Source: Desulfobacteraceae bacterium (GTDB lineage: Bacteria; Desulfobacterota; Desulfobacteria; Desulfobacterales; Desulfococcaceae). From it: a DNA stretch of 64,000 nucleotides. Location of the stretch: assembly GCA_011390755.1 (NCBI GenBank), contig JAABRU010000008.1, positions 1 through 64,000 on the forward strand, read 5' to 3'. The notes under the pieces were generated by a model. That model was not told the origin of the DNA and made no database searches. It saw nothing but the letters and a program-made list of their open reading frames with translations. This document shows, one piece after another, positions 27,501 to 35,022 of this stretch. Positions within the stretch are counted from its first letter, which is position 1. Each line of letters starts with the position of its first letter. A program made the translations under genes and the position numbers.

Positions 27501-28817
27501 GATGTTACAAAGGACGAAAGCGGTAATAACCCGAAAACCCCCTTTCAGGAATACAGAGGATATTTTGAATGGGACGGTGATTCGGATCTGGCCAATAAAG
27601 ATCATACTTACGGAAACGGAAATGAAGAATGGGCCTTTATTCCGGCCAATCTGCTGCCCCGTCTGAAAAACAATTTCAGAAAATCCGGCAGTCAGGCATA
27701 TGTGGACGCTTCCCCCGCGGTGGTGGATGTGTATGTCGGCGGTGCATGGAAGAGCCTGGTGCTCAGCGCGCTGGGCAACGGCGGGGATACCATTTTCTGT
27801 CTGGATATTACCTCCCCCCTGTCACCGAAATTCATGTGGGAATTCCAGGATCCGGATCTCTACCGAAGCAAATCCTCCCCGGCCGTGGCACAGGTGGGCA
27901 AAGTACTGCTCAACGGTGCATCCAAATGGGTCACATTTTTCGTATCGGGCGCACCGACCATGTGCTCAAACGATGCCGACGATGAATACTGCTATCCTTC
28001 TGTGTTTATGATTGATATGGCAGACGGTCGGGTGATCAAAAGAATCTTCCTGAATTCCGAATCCGAAGGAATGGGCGGTGTGCCCAGCGGACAGCCGGCC
28101 ATAATGGATTTGGACGGCAACGGATTTGCCGATGCCATGTATGTGGGAAGCAACAAAGGATTTATGTATAAAATCACCCTGCCGGATGAATCCGGTTCTG
28201 TGGCCGATATTGATGACTGTGCAATAAACGACAAAGTGCTGCCCATCTATGCATCCCCGGCCATAGTGAAAAACGAAGACAAGACAGTGGATATTTTCTT
28301 CGGCACCAGTGACAATCCCTATGAAAACGGAGATATGCCGCCGAATACCATCTACAGTTTTTATGTTTACAAAGACAAAGCCGCAAAAGGAACATGCGCG
28401 AAGGCCGAAGAGATATGGAAGCTGGATATGCCCGCGGGTCACCGCATCTTTGCCTCGGCCTTTGCCGCAGCCGGAAAAGTATATTTCGGAACATCCACCC
28501 AGGATACCGAAGATCCCTGCAGTCCTTCCCAGGCAAGCGGTGAAGGAGAGAAAAAAGGTCGGCTCTATATGCTGGATGTGGGCAGTAAAACCAAAGATTA
28601 TGTGGAAGTGGGTAATATCCGAAGCACTCCCATGGTGGATGACGGGCATCTCTATTATAAAACCATGGACGGAGACGCTTCCGGCGCCGAAGGCGATCTG
28701 AACTCCATCGGAGATGGTATTTATAATGACAAACCCTCAGAACTGGAAATTGGCGGTTCACTTTCCCCGCAGGTGCAATGGTGGAGAGAGGTTACTAAAA
28801 AAGCAGATTTGGAATAA
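24549..28817 (+). CDS. pilY1: PilY1-like pilus tip adhesin with DUF4114-like segment
   Basis: A 1422-residue secreted protein. I start it at MKKNHMRSC (24549), after GGAGGAGATT. A signal peptide ends near GGAWAGTEI. The N-terminal half has a DUF4114-like motif (GWDDQPGTGWTDQDFNDMVFRIELE, near residue 500) and Cys-rich clusters around residues 280-345. The C-terminal half is the PilY1 beta-propeller, with LLLVGSRDGMLHAFNAG, WAFIPANLLPRL, SPAVVDVYVGGAWK, FMWEFQDPDL and the calcium-loop-like MDLDGNGFADAMYVG. PilY1 sits at the pilus tip and controls extension, adhesion and surface sensing. It is the last gene of the operon, followed by a strong terminator. The ligand is unknown. Confidence 0.9.
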   Translation: MKKNHMRSCRTLCGMSLLFFILMTAGGAWAGTEITGCANNAKKQYNGYFDPGDFEFDDVQPGESNKGLNLLTGKDAINPNSIIIPKEQEVFATYFFEGAGYQSDFGWFLYSDAVDNNETPEDKSDDTFIGWDALLKKDKDLRAAGKDGVLHPIFIKINDDKKDSTWESDNNSKGVFDKASYGTGGDFPVDNEAKIADISQYNDGSDIPFLVNNDGVVTPLDMKKSLGNGARFAPDTEIVFFLAANHRWDATGKASSTFFTKTDWNPDHQVMKWKFRLYRENCANNDNRCAEIFECFDDARDMDCFDDCANDDMDCIKGCYKDDAVAACKSAIKTCFETDGCDFKPWYITSNRMVPEDKEIAASATDPGWLDFDRTDYTYKSGKSVSHSIRNKNHSKYPGLVYDLQLEEVKFDPMDPPSPLVGPAKFNRRFKLGVSGGESWKTDNGWLASDAVNRMNNIFGVFLDADDTRIINFTNGEKYPHVIVGAPKDDPTQWVLGWDDQPGTGWTDQDFNDMVFRIELEVMGVAKLKETKAIVPPETLTGEQPNYTAVSVRVKDFMPDDCGYGATKIDYYVALDGGVNDDSWIKVEWDAVYEYNPNNERVGNKIENWETGNPEYTFREGRVDLADMGVTGNQLVWKAEMSSKNETCVPAIIDVEIEGDVAINAYFSRSSPTVRTNVVYSGTYETPDSSWEDKYMRGHVVATRIYDPADPGERDEHGNAGESKTDRSYLWDAGVQLNAQEPSARKIYYPDISYHIVTDEDAGKVTFTSTQTYEGEKLDNTVIQAGSVIITDGNEVFTDSHTNQLVGDKGGSGWINRFTGDFKLTFGEESTPGNEVRASYKYYEMKQALKSFDTTNVNTTMLNLTNEYIITDSGKIYTDDLDGDGAFDVTKDKNFLVNWTLGYKDGSSTKKPWILGAVDHSTPALAHAPGKAAWYDNLDDTEKTAYQKFMKDNINRLSLLLVGSRDGMLHAFNAGHFRWYSDTDDVTKDESGNNPKTPFQEYRGYFEWDGDSDLANKDHTYGNGNEEWAFIPANLLPRLKNNFRKSGSQAYVDASPAVVDVYVGGAWKSLVLSALGNGGDTIFCLDITSPLSPKFMWEFQDPDLYRSKSSPAVAQVGKVLLNGASKWVTFFVSGAPTMCSNDADDEYCYPSVFMIDMADGRVIKRIFLNSESEGMGGVPSGQPAIMDLDGNGFADAMYVGSNKGFMYKITLPDESGSVADIDDCAINDKVLPIYASPAIVKNEDKTVDIFFGTSDNPYENGDMPPNTIYSFYVYKDKAAKGTCAKAEEIWKLDMPAGHRIFASAFAAAGKVYFGTSTQDTEDPCSPSQASGEGEKKGRLYMLDVGSKTKDYVEVGNIRSTPMVDDGHLYYKTMDGDASGAEGDLNSIGDGIYNDKPSELEIGGSLSPQVQWWREVTKKADLE

Positions 28818-28867
28818 GAAATAAGGCTGCTTTGGGGCTTATCGCCTAAGGCATCTGTCGGAAAAAT

Positions 28868-28911
28868 AAAAATCTCCGTATCGGGAATCATCACCCGATA
28901 CGGAGATTTTT
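28868..28911 (+). terminator. Intrinsic terminator of the pilin-pilY1 operon
   Basis: AAAAATCTCCGTATCGGG and CCCGATACGGAGATTTTT form a perfect 18-bp stem around an 8-base loop, and the T-run continues for nine T. It lies 50 bases after the pilY1 stop. The rest of the 250-base gap up to 29071 shows only repeat-like fragments. Confidence 0.92.
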
Positions 28912-29071
28912 TTTTGCAGCCGGGGAAGGATACATTTTACAGGTGCGTCAGGGCTGTTACCTGATGCACCGCCTCAATACCATTAAGTTAAGGGCGGAGG
29001 AGTCCCGAACTGAAAATTTGGGACAGTGAAATGATGGGGAAAATCCGGCCAGAATTCCGTTTCACTTCCGG

Positions 29072-29494
29072 TCATTGAGCCTGCCGAAATGCGGCACTCC
29101 AAAATCTTGTTAAAAGAAAACGATAAATAAGTTCATCAATAAAATCCTTACCGGAAGGTTCAAGGAAATTTTCAATTAAATTTTTTATTGCTTCTGTTTT
29201 ATCATCTTCGTTTAAATGATTTGAAGCCTTATCAGATATACCGGCAGCGGTGATAAGGGATGAGCGTATTTCAGAAATATGTAATAACTGTGATGGTTTT
29301 TTCGTTCTTCTGCTTATAGATTTCAGAACTTTCGCTTCTTCAGCATAAGAGGTTGCCTTTCTGTTTTTTTCCAAAACCAGTGCAACGAAACCGGCACGGG
29401 TCTGTTCGTAGGGTGTTACCAAAGAGTCTGCTGAATTGAGATGATTTTTATAATTCAGGTTTTTCAATTGGGTTTTCTCCAGATGTAAACACAT
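29072..29494 (-). pseudogene. Truncated type II restriction endonuclease (TdeIII-like), N-terminal part
   Basis: A 140-residue ORF whose ATG overlaps the end of the methyltransferase gene by 31 bases, the usual spacing of a restriction-modification pair. The sequence (LVTPYEQTRAGFVALVLEKNRKAT, SGKDFIDELIYRFLLTR) resembles from memory the N-terminus of TdeIII-family endonucleases; a search is needed to confirm that. It then stops abruptly after FLLTR with an unrelated FWSAAFRQAQ. The missing C-terminal part should hold the catalytic core, so the enzyme is probably dead. Base composition is more AT-rich than the flanking genes, suggesting horizontal origin. Confidence 0.6.
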
Positions 29495-30370
29495 TTTCTT
29501 AATATTTCAAGACCATGTACACCCATTTGCTGACTGCTGTTTCCTTTACCGTTTGGCAGTACCAGTATATTTTCAATATTAAAACCAATACTTTCAGCAA
29601 TTTTTGACAAAATTAAATCTACTGAAATACTTGCTCCTGCATATCGTACATTGTCATTTACCATAAAAATTATTCCACCTTTTTTTAACAATCTGAAACA
29701 GTCCTGTATTACACAGACCATTTCATAAAAATATCCCTTAACCATTCTGGGTATACCGTTATTATTAAATTCTTTAACAGATTTTTTATATTCAAGATAT
29801 TCCAGAATTGATTGCAATAATTCATTTTCTCCACATGATTTAATTGCCGCATCCCAATTTTTGTTATAGTTTAGAAGATTTTTTTCACGATTTTCAACAG
29901 TGCAGCTTAACATTTTCTGGCGTAAATCTGTAAGTCCCTGTTCATTAATCCCCTAACATGGCATGTTCAAGAGCATATGTTCTCGTGTAGTCGTAACGGT
30001 TACAGTAAGGCGGAGATGTAATTATAGCCTGATATTTTAAATTTTGAAGTTTTGGTAATATGTTAAAACATGAATCAGAATATAATATAATATTTTTATA
30101 GTTGATATTTTTGCAGACTGTGTTTGAAAAAAGATCGAGTTGAATATTTGCATTGCTTACGTCATTAATTATTTCGTCAAGTTTTGAGATTATTGCCTCA
30201 TCGAATGTATAAATTTTGCCTTTGTCAAATGTGTTTTGTCCTTTTCTTCTTCCGGAGCGATAATCCCAGCGAAGAAATTGTCCGTCTTTTCTGGTATAGC
30301 TTATAGATTCTAAAATGCATAGTAATGCAAAGAATAAAATACCACTGATATTTTTATTTTCTTCATTTGA
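29464..30370 (-). pseudogene. Frameshifted, 5'-truncated DNA methyltransferase
   Basis: Two track ORFs form one gene. The first part has RWDYRSGRRKGQ and the catalytic TSPPYCNRYDYTRTYALEH of an amino-DNA methyltransferase (SPPY type), then stops after AMLGD. Deleting one G from the GGGG run at 29950-29953 gives AMLGINEQGLTDLRQKM and runs straight into the second part (MLSCTVENREKN, GGIIFMVNDNVRYAG, GVHGLEILRKCVYIW). The N-terminal region with the other SAM motifs is missing: upstream of about 30370 the sequence becomes the group II intron ORF on the other strand. It paired with the restriction gene downstream. AT-rich relative to its neighbours. Confidence 0.8.
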
Positions 30371-31169
30371 TAGAAGAATTTCCTGAAAAAAGAGGACTGA
30401 CGTTATCAGGTGAGAAAACAAAAATCAGCCACATAAACGGCGGATTTGATTTTCTTGGATTCAACATACGAAAATACAAAGGAACGCTGTTGACAAAACC
30501 GTCAAAATCAGGCATTGCATCAATAAAAGAGAAAATCAGGGAAACCGTAAAAACCAATAAAACAGTTAAAACTCAGGCCCTGATAAAAAAACTTAACCCT
30601 GTAATAAGGGGCCGGGGAAATTACTTCCGGCACTCAGCCGGTAAAAGGACTTTCACCGGTATTGACCATGCAGTATTTGAAATGACGTGGAAACGGGCAA
30701 AACGGAGACATCCCGGAAAATCTCCTAAATGGATTAAATCCAAATATTTTCAGCAGGAGAAAAACAGGAACCGGGTATTCAAAGAAAAAAGAAACAGACA
30801 TTCATTATTTAAAATGGATTCTATCCCTGTTCGGCGACACATAAAGGTTAAAGGGGAGGCGAACCCCTGTGACCCGGAATGGTACGAATATTTTACAGAA
30901 CGTGCCATGAAACTCCGAAAGCAAAACATCAGAACAGGACAGGATATTCTGTGGACAGAACAAAAAAGGCATCTGTCCGGCATGTCAGACCGAACCCGAC
31001 AAAGGGGAGGAATGGCACACACACCACCTGAAACCAGAAAGTAAAGGGGGGTAGGGACAGCCTGGAAAATCCTGTTCTGCTGCACTCCGTATGCCGCAGA
31101 CAGGTTCATGCAAACCCGAATACAGGATATTTATTGCCGGATGCTTCCCGGCATCTTATCAGGGCCTGA
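30367..31169 (+). pseudogene. Group II intron reverse transcriptase/maturase, 5'-truncated and frameshifted
   Basis: The fragment starts within the reverse transcriptase, after the lost YADD region (GLTLSGEKTKISHINGGFDFLGFNIR). It continues through the maturase domain (RGRGNYFRHSAGKRTF, FEMTWKRAKRRHPGKSPKWI, DPEWYEYFTERA). The track ORF then leaves frame. Removing one A from the run near 30962 restores ICPACQTEPDKGEEWHTHHLKPESKGG, an HNH endonuclease motif. Removing one G from the run near 31045 then restores DSLENPVLLHSVCRRQVHANP, the rest of the HNH fold. The element therefore has a lost 5' half and two single-base expansions. No clear domain V RNA was found after it. Confidence 0.82.
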
Positions 31170-31380
31170 GTCGTATGAGGCGGAGCCTCACCTCCGGTGT
31201 TACGGGGCGGAGCCCCGTAACGGGTCCGGGGAGAGATTTTCATGCTTCGCTGTGACCGTCAGTCATGGCCCTTTATATGAAAGTGTCTGCGAAAAACCGG
31301 CCCTTCGGCCTTATTTTTCGCACTCCGCGCAGCCTTCATGTTTCGCTGTGAGTCACGTCTCATGACCGTTTATATAAAAA
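31160..31380. repeat. Family H repeat, copy 4
   Basis: This has GAGGCGGAGCCTCACCTCCGG, the palindrome TACGGGGCGGAGCCCCGTAA, and two TTCATG-CTTCGCTGTGA phrases around GCGAAAAACCGGCCCTTCGG. The order matches copy 1 (1-240) joined to copy 2 (6870-7060), so this looks like the most complete version of the repeat. It lies between the intron remnant and the peptidase gene. Confidence 0.7.
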
Positions 31381-31477
31381 TGGTGAATGGTATCATCAGA
31401 TTCGGATGATCAGGAAAAGTAAATTTCTCGTATGCTTCAGGTATCTGCATCTGCAGCATACATTCAGGAGAAAAATC

Positions 31478-32314
31478 ATGGACATGGAAACCCTGCGTTT
31501 CAGTTATGAAAGTCATCTGTTCCGGGCCATTGTAGCCCGCTTCGGACCGGTTCCGCTGGTAAATCATGATCATTCCAAGCAGCTTCTGAGTGCCCGTCGC
31601 CGGGATCTGCTGGGAGATGCGGTGCGCGTTACCGAAGACCTGCTGCCGGAGGTTCATACAATCTGGCAGGATTGTCTGAATAAACTGGAAGGGGGATTGC
31701 AGGGAGAACTTTTTGTCCGGCAGAGTCCCGAATACAATGCCAGTGTTTTTGCCCATGAAAAACGATTTGATATTCTTATCCATTCGGCACTGCTCAATGA
31801 TTTTTCCTTTGATGAACTCCGCTTTGTCTTCGGTCATGAGCTGGGGCATGTGGTGTTTCAGCATTCGCAGTTTCCTGTGCGGGATCTCTATCCTTTGGTC
31901 AAAGACCGGGACCCCGAAGGCAGTGTGATGCTGCTGCGCTGGTCCCAGGCCGCGGAAGTTTCGGCAGACCGTATCGGCATGTTGTGCTGCGGGCAGCTGG
32001 GAGCGGCAGCCACGGCCCTGTTCCGCACGGCCAGTGGTCTGAGCGGAATGGATGAAAACCGGGCACTCCGCGCCTTCCGGAATCAGTACAGCGAACTGGA
32101 AGTCCAACTGCGTTCTGCCGCAGACCGGGCCGCCTGGGTGCGCACCCACCCCATGATTCCCATCCGTTTCAAAGCCATTGAACTGGCAGCCCTGGATCTC
32201 ATTGCCCTGGGAAAAGGAAGCGGCGGTTTCAGCGCAAAAGGATTTCAGCGCATTGATCAGCAGATTTCCGCCACCCTCGAGTCTCTGGAATTCCGGCCCC
32301 ATTTTCCCCATTAG
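31478..32314 (+). CDS. M48-type zinc metallopeptidase-like protein
   Basis: A 278-residue protein. I start it at MDMETLRFSYESHLF (31478), after AGGAGAAAAATC. The zinc motif HELGH is in FVFGHELGHVVFQHSQFP (near residue 125). A downstream EVSADRIGMLCCG supplies the third ligand (ExxxD type), as in M48/Ste24-like peptidases. No membrane segments or signal peptide are visible, so it is probably cytoplasmic. It is monocistronic between repeats, so context gives no substrate. Confidence 0.85.
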   Translation: MDMETLRFSYESHLFRAIVARFGPVPLVNHDHSKQLLSARRRDLLGDAVRVTEDLLPEVHTIWQDCLNKLEGGLQGELFVRQSPEYNASVFAHEKRFDILIHSALLNDFSFDELRFVFGHELGHVVFQHSQFPVRDLYPLVKDRDPEGSVMLLRWSQAAEVSADRIGMLCCGQLGAAATALFRTASGLSGMDENRALRAFRNQYSELEVQLRSAADRAAWVRTHPMIPIRFKAIELAALDLIALGKGSGGFSAKGFQRIDQQISATLESLEFRPHFPH

Positions 32315-32584
32315 TTTAGTGGACGCACCGCTCTGCATATTCAGGGCCGGTCTTCGCGGGTGATGAGTGCGAAAGCCTGGCGGAGCGGTCTTTCCCTGCA
32401 TTCCTTCGGAGCACGGGCGAAAAATAAATTTCGCACTCCTTTCTCAAAGACTATGTTATACTCACCACTGCCATAATTTGCGTATCTTATTTACCACGAA
32501 AGACACGAACCACACGAAAATTTTGTGTGGTTCGTAGTTTCAGAATATGGCGGTGTGCAGTATACATTACAGAATAAACAGTTT

Positions 32585-32872
32585 CAGTAGTTCGAAAAGT
32601 TTCCCCCGGATACAGTTTTACGGCTGTCCCGGAGTGCAAAAATTGTATTTTGCACCACCGCATCTCCCGGTTGCCCCATGCAAAAATACAATTTTTGCAC
32701 TCCTCCGGATACGGTTTTACGGCTGTCCCGGAGTGCAAAAACTGTATTTCTGCACCGCAGCATCTCCCGGTTGCCCCATGCAAAAATTGTATTTTGCACC
32801 ACCGCATCTCCCGGTTGCCCCATGCAAAAATACAATTTTTGCACTCCTCCGGAAACTTTTCGATCTACTGAG
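32585..32872. repeat. MITE-like element, family B copy 2, internally expanded
   Basis: Bounded by AGTAGTTCGAAAAGTTTCC and GGAAACTTTTCGATCTACT. The inside repeats the hairpin phrase GGAGTGCAAAAA, CATCTCCCGGTTGCCCCATG and ACAATTTTTGCACTCC at least twice, so this copy is about twice the length of the 59994 copy. It probably arose by recombination between two copies or by nested insertion. The track ORFs here are translated repeat. Confidence 0.75.
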
Positions 32873-33189
32873 TTTATATTCTCTCTTTTTCCATCCTTCA
32901 CAAAGACGGGAAAAGGAGATTTGAGTTCAGTATTCAACTATGGTATGCAGAAAATATCCTACCCAAAAGAGGTGTGATGACGAATACACAGAATTTTTCT
33001 GAAAATTGGAAAAGTCTTTATCCTTTGTCAGTATCGGCATTTCATATATTTCGGAAACAGCGCAGATCAGAAAGTCTGTATTTGAACCCTGAACTCCCTT
33101 TTTCCGGTTTTTATTGTAAAATGCCGCAGCACATTCATATATTTCCGTCTGTAAGGCCATATCCGGAAAATGCGAAAGATGGTTCTTTC

Positions 33190-33297
33190 GGCACTCAGCA
33201 AAAAATAACTGCCCCGTTTCATCTGATTGGGGGACGGAATGCACAGTTTCTGTTTATCCGCAGAATATTTCCGGAGGATTTATTTCTTACCGGGTCC
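33190..33297. mobile_element. MITE-like element, family F copy 1, inside vapC
   Basis: Ends are GGCACTCAGCAAAAAATAA and TTATTTCTTACCGGGTCC, which are inverted versions of one another with mismatches. They match the termini of the element at 33950-34064. It interrupts vapC and lies directly against the family D element on its right, so one insertion probably followed the other at the same spot. Confidence 0.65.
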
Positions 33298-33440
33298 CTT
33301 AGGTGATTTCCGAACATGAATGTACCGTCTCTGAAGGAGTCACAGACGGAAAGTCCGGAAGCGGACTGTCATCTGCCGGACACTGCCAAACTTTCAGTTC
33401 GGCACTCCTCCGGTATTATCTTTTTCAGAAATCGCCTTAA
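33298..33440. mobile_element. MITE-like element, family D copy 2, inside vapC
   Basis: A 143-bp element from CTTAGGTGATTTCC to GAAATCGCCTTAA, with the same internal phrases as copy 1 (GACGGAAAGTC, TTCGGCACTCCTCCGGT). The vapC reading frame enters its right end and is read as KAISEKDNTGG before a stop. That marks the exact point where host coding sequence ends. Confidence 0.75.
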
Positions 33441-33614
33441 ACAGCCTGAACTGTTTTTCAGATCGGACACCGGAGAGAATTTCCTGGCGGATCGGACCGA
33501 TCATCTGTACCCGGACTTCCCGGATGAGTTCCCGCAGCTCACGGACATAGGGATCATCAACGAAAGCCTTCCTCCGAAGAGCAGGAGACCATACACATGT
33601 ATCTGCGATCACCT

Positions 33615-33815
33615 TCATGAACGGTTCCGTTGTGTTTTATCGTCATAATCGGCATCAAAATCAATTTTTCCGAACAGATCAATTACTTTCATCTGTTTCC
33701 GTCGCCGGATATATTCTGTAAGTGCTTCCCGGACTGCTGCTGTTTTATTTTTATGATTTCCGATCTGTTTTGCCTGCTCAATTAACTCATTTTCAATAGC
33801 GAGATTTACGGACAT
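33615..33815 (-). CDS. vapB: VapB-type antitoxin
   Basis: A 66-residue antitoxin starting MSVNLAIENELIEQAKQIG. An AGGAGGTGCCCC ribosome site supports this start over the longer track ORF. The N-terminal ribbon-helix-helix-like region is followed by KTAAVREALTEYIRRRKQMKVIDLFGKIDFDADYD, the toxin-binding tail of PF09957-type VapB. Its stop overlaps the vapC start by 4 bases. With vapC broken it is an orphan remnant that may still bind its own promoter. Confidence 0.85.
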   Translation of the reverse strand: MSVNLAIENELIEQAKQIGNHKNKTAAVREALTEYIRRRKQMKVIDLFGKIDFDADYDDKTQRNRS

Positions 33816-33890
33816 GGGGCACCTCCTTTTTATATCTGATTTTACACTGCTGTTTACGGAATCAAGGAGAAAAAATATGCGGAAATAAAA

Positions 33891-33922
33891 AACCGGCTGC
33901 TCCGCAGGGGGAACAACCGGTT
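33891..33922 (-). terminator. Candidate terminator for the etf operon
   Basis: On the minus strand AACCGG-T-TGTTCC pairs with GGAGCA-G-CCGGTT (one G-T pair and one internal mismatch), followed by TTTTAT. It lies about 140 bases past the etfA stop. The family F element between them was probably inserted between gene and terminator. Confidence 0.7.
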
Positions 33923-33949
33923 CAAAAAGACAAAAAACTGTCAGGAACT

Positions 33950-34064
33950 TAGGTACTCGGCAAAAAATAAACCCTCTGAAACTGTCCGGCAGAAACATGC
34001 CAAACCTTTGTTTCGTCTCTGCTGACGGGGCGAACCGGGGGAATTATCTTTTTCTGAGTACCTT
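33950..34064. mobile_element. MITE-like element, family F copy 2, at the etfA stop codon
   Basis: About 115 bp, from AGGTACTCGGCAAAAAATAA to TTATCTTTTTCTGAGTACCT, clear inverted termini of 20 bases with four mismatches. The etfA TAA stop overlaps the last bases of the element, so it lies exactly at the gene's end. No ORF inside. Confidence 0.72.
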
Positions 34065-35022
34065 ATCCCTCGACGGCCTCGGTCAGTTCGGGCAGAAATT
34101 CCAGGATGTCGGCCACGATGCCCACGTCGGCCAGTTGGAAAATGGGGGATTTGGGGTTTTTGTTGATGGCCACGATAAAGGGGGCACCTTTGATGCCGCC
34201 CATGTGCTGGAAGGAGCCGCTGATACCGCAGGCCAGATAGACCTTGGGGCTGACGGTCTGACCGGAGGTTCCCACCTGGCGGGATTTTTCCAGCCATTTG
34301 GCATCCACAATGGGCCGGGAGCAGGAAACATCGGCTCCCATGGCTTTGGCCAGTTCTTCCACAATTTCCAGGTTGTCCTGATCTTCAATACCGCGACCCA
34401 CGGAAACCAGCACTTCGGATTTGGTGATGTCCACATCTCCGACTTCGGCTTCCACCACTTCCAGAAAACGTCTTTTGCTGCCCAGGTCGCCCGCATCACC
34501 GGATTTATCCGTTACACTTCCGCCTGCGCCTTTGCTTTCATCGGGCTGGAAGGCCCCTCCCCGGATGGTAATAACGGCTCCGCCGGAAATATCCGCATTC
34601 ACATGGGTGCTGACCATACCGCTGTATTCCTGGCGGATGAGTTTCAGATTGTTTCCGTCCGTCCCTTCAACACCCACCACATCGGCAACATAGGCCGTGT
34701 CCAGTTTTACGGAAAGGCCGGGTCCCAGATCCATGCCGAAGGTATTGTGGGGAAGCAGGATAACCGCGCCTTTGGGAAGAATATTCACCAGGGCTTTGCG
34801 AACCACTTCCGCGTTGGGATAGGCCAGATCTGCACTGTCTATTTTCCAGACTTCTTTGTAGGAGGCAGCCGCTTCTGTGCAGACTGCGTCAATGCCGGAA
34901 CCGCATACAATGGCGGTTACGGAAGCCGAAGGATCAATCGCCTGTGCGGCCACGGCCAGTTCCAGGGCAGAATCGTCCGCCACTCCGTCTTTATGAATGA
35001 TATATGCAAAAATCTGAGCCAT
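34063..35022 (-). CDS. etfA: Electron transfer flavoprotein, alpha subunit
   Basis: A 319-residue ETF alpha. The C-terminal FAD-binding region has SVGRGIEDQDNLEIVEELAKAMGADVSCSRP, RQVGTSGQTVSPKVYLACGISGSFQHMGGI and IVAINKNPKSPIFQLADVGIVAD, the full family signature. The alpha/beta pair accepts electrons from acyl-CoA dehydrogenases. Its ATG shares one base with the etfB stop. The beta subunit and a membrane Fe-S oxidoreductase lie upstream, so the electrons probably go to the quinone pool. Confidence 0.97.
   Translation of the reverse strand: MAQIFAYIIHKDGVADDSALELAVAAQAIDPSASVTAIVCGSGIDAVCTEAAASYKEVWKIDSADLAYPNAEVVRKALVNILPKGAVILLPHNTFGMDLGPGLSVKLDTAYVADVVGVEGTDGNNLKLIRQEYSGMVSTHVNADISGGAVITIRGGAFQPDESKGAGGSVTDKSGDAGDLGSKRRFLEVVEAEVGDVDITKSEVLVSVGRGIEDQDNLEIVEELAKAMGADVSCSRPIVDAKWLEKSRQVGTSGQTVSPKVYLACGISGSFQHMGGIKGAPFIVAINKNPKSPIFQLADVGIVADILEFLPELTEAVEG

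Larger units (their letters stand above)
32927..33618 (-). pseudogene. vapC: VapC-type PIN toxin gene split by two mini-elements
   Basis: The N-terminal part (33618 down to about 33441) reads MKVIADTCVWSPALRR and ends EKQFRLF, a PIN-domain ribonuclease start with the first acidic residue. It then runs into inserted DNA. The C-terminal part resumes at about 33189 as KNHLSHFPDMALQTEIYECAA and continues with GSNTDFLICAV and PILTKDKDFSNFQK, the remaining PIN acidic motifs. Joined as EKQFRLF-KNHLSHFPDM the protein aligns along its length with PIN-family toxins. The insert is a family F element plus a family D element. The toxin should be inactive. vapB upstream overlaps it by 4 bases. Confidence 0.82.

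Noticed and set aside
32547-32977. Overlapping small ORFs around 32.5-33 kb
   Set aside because: They are translations of the family B element in several frames; sequence identity between frames comes from the inverted repeats.
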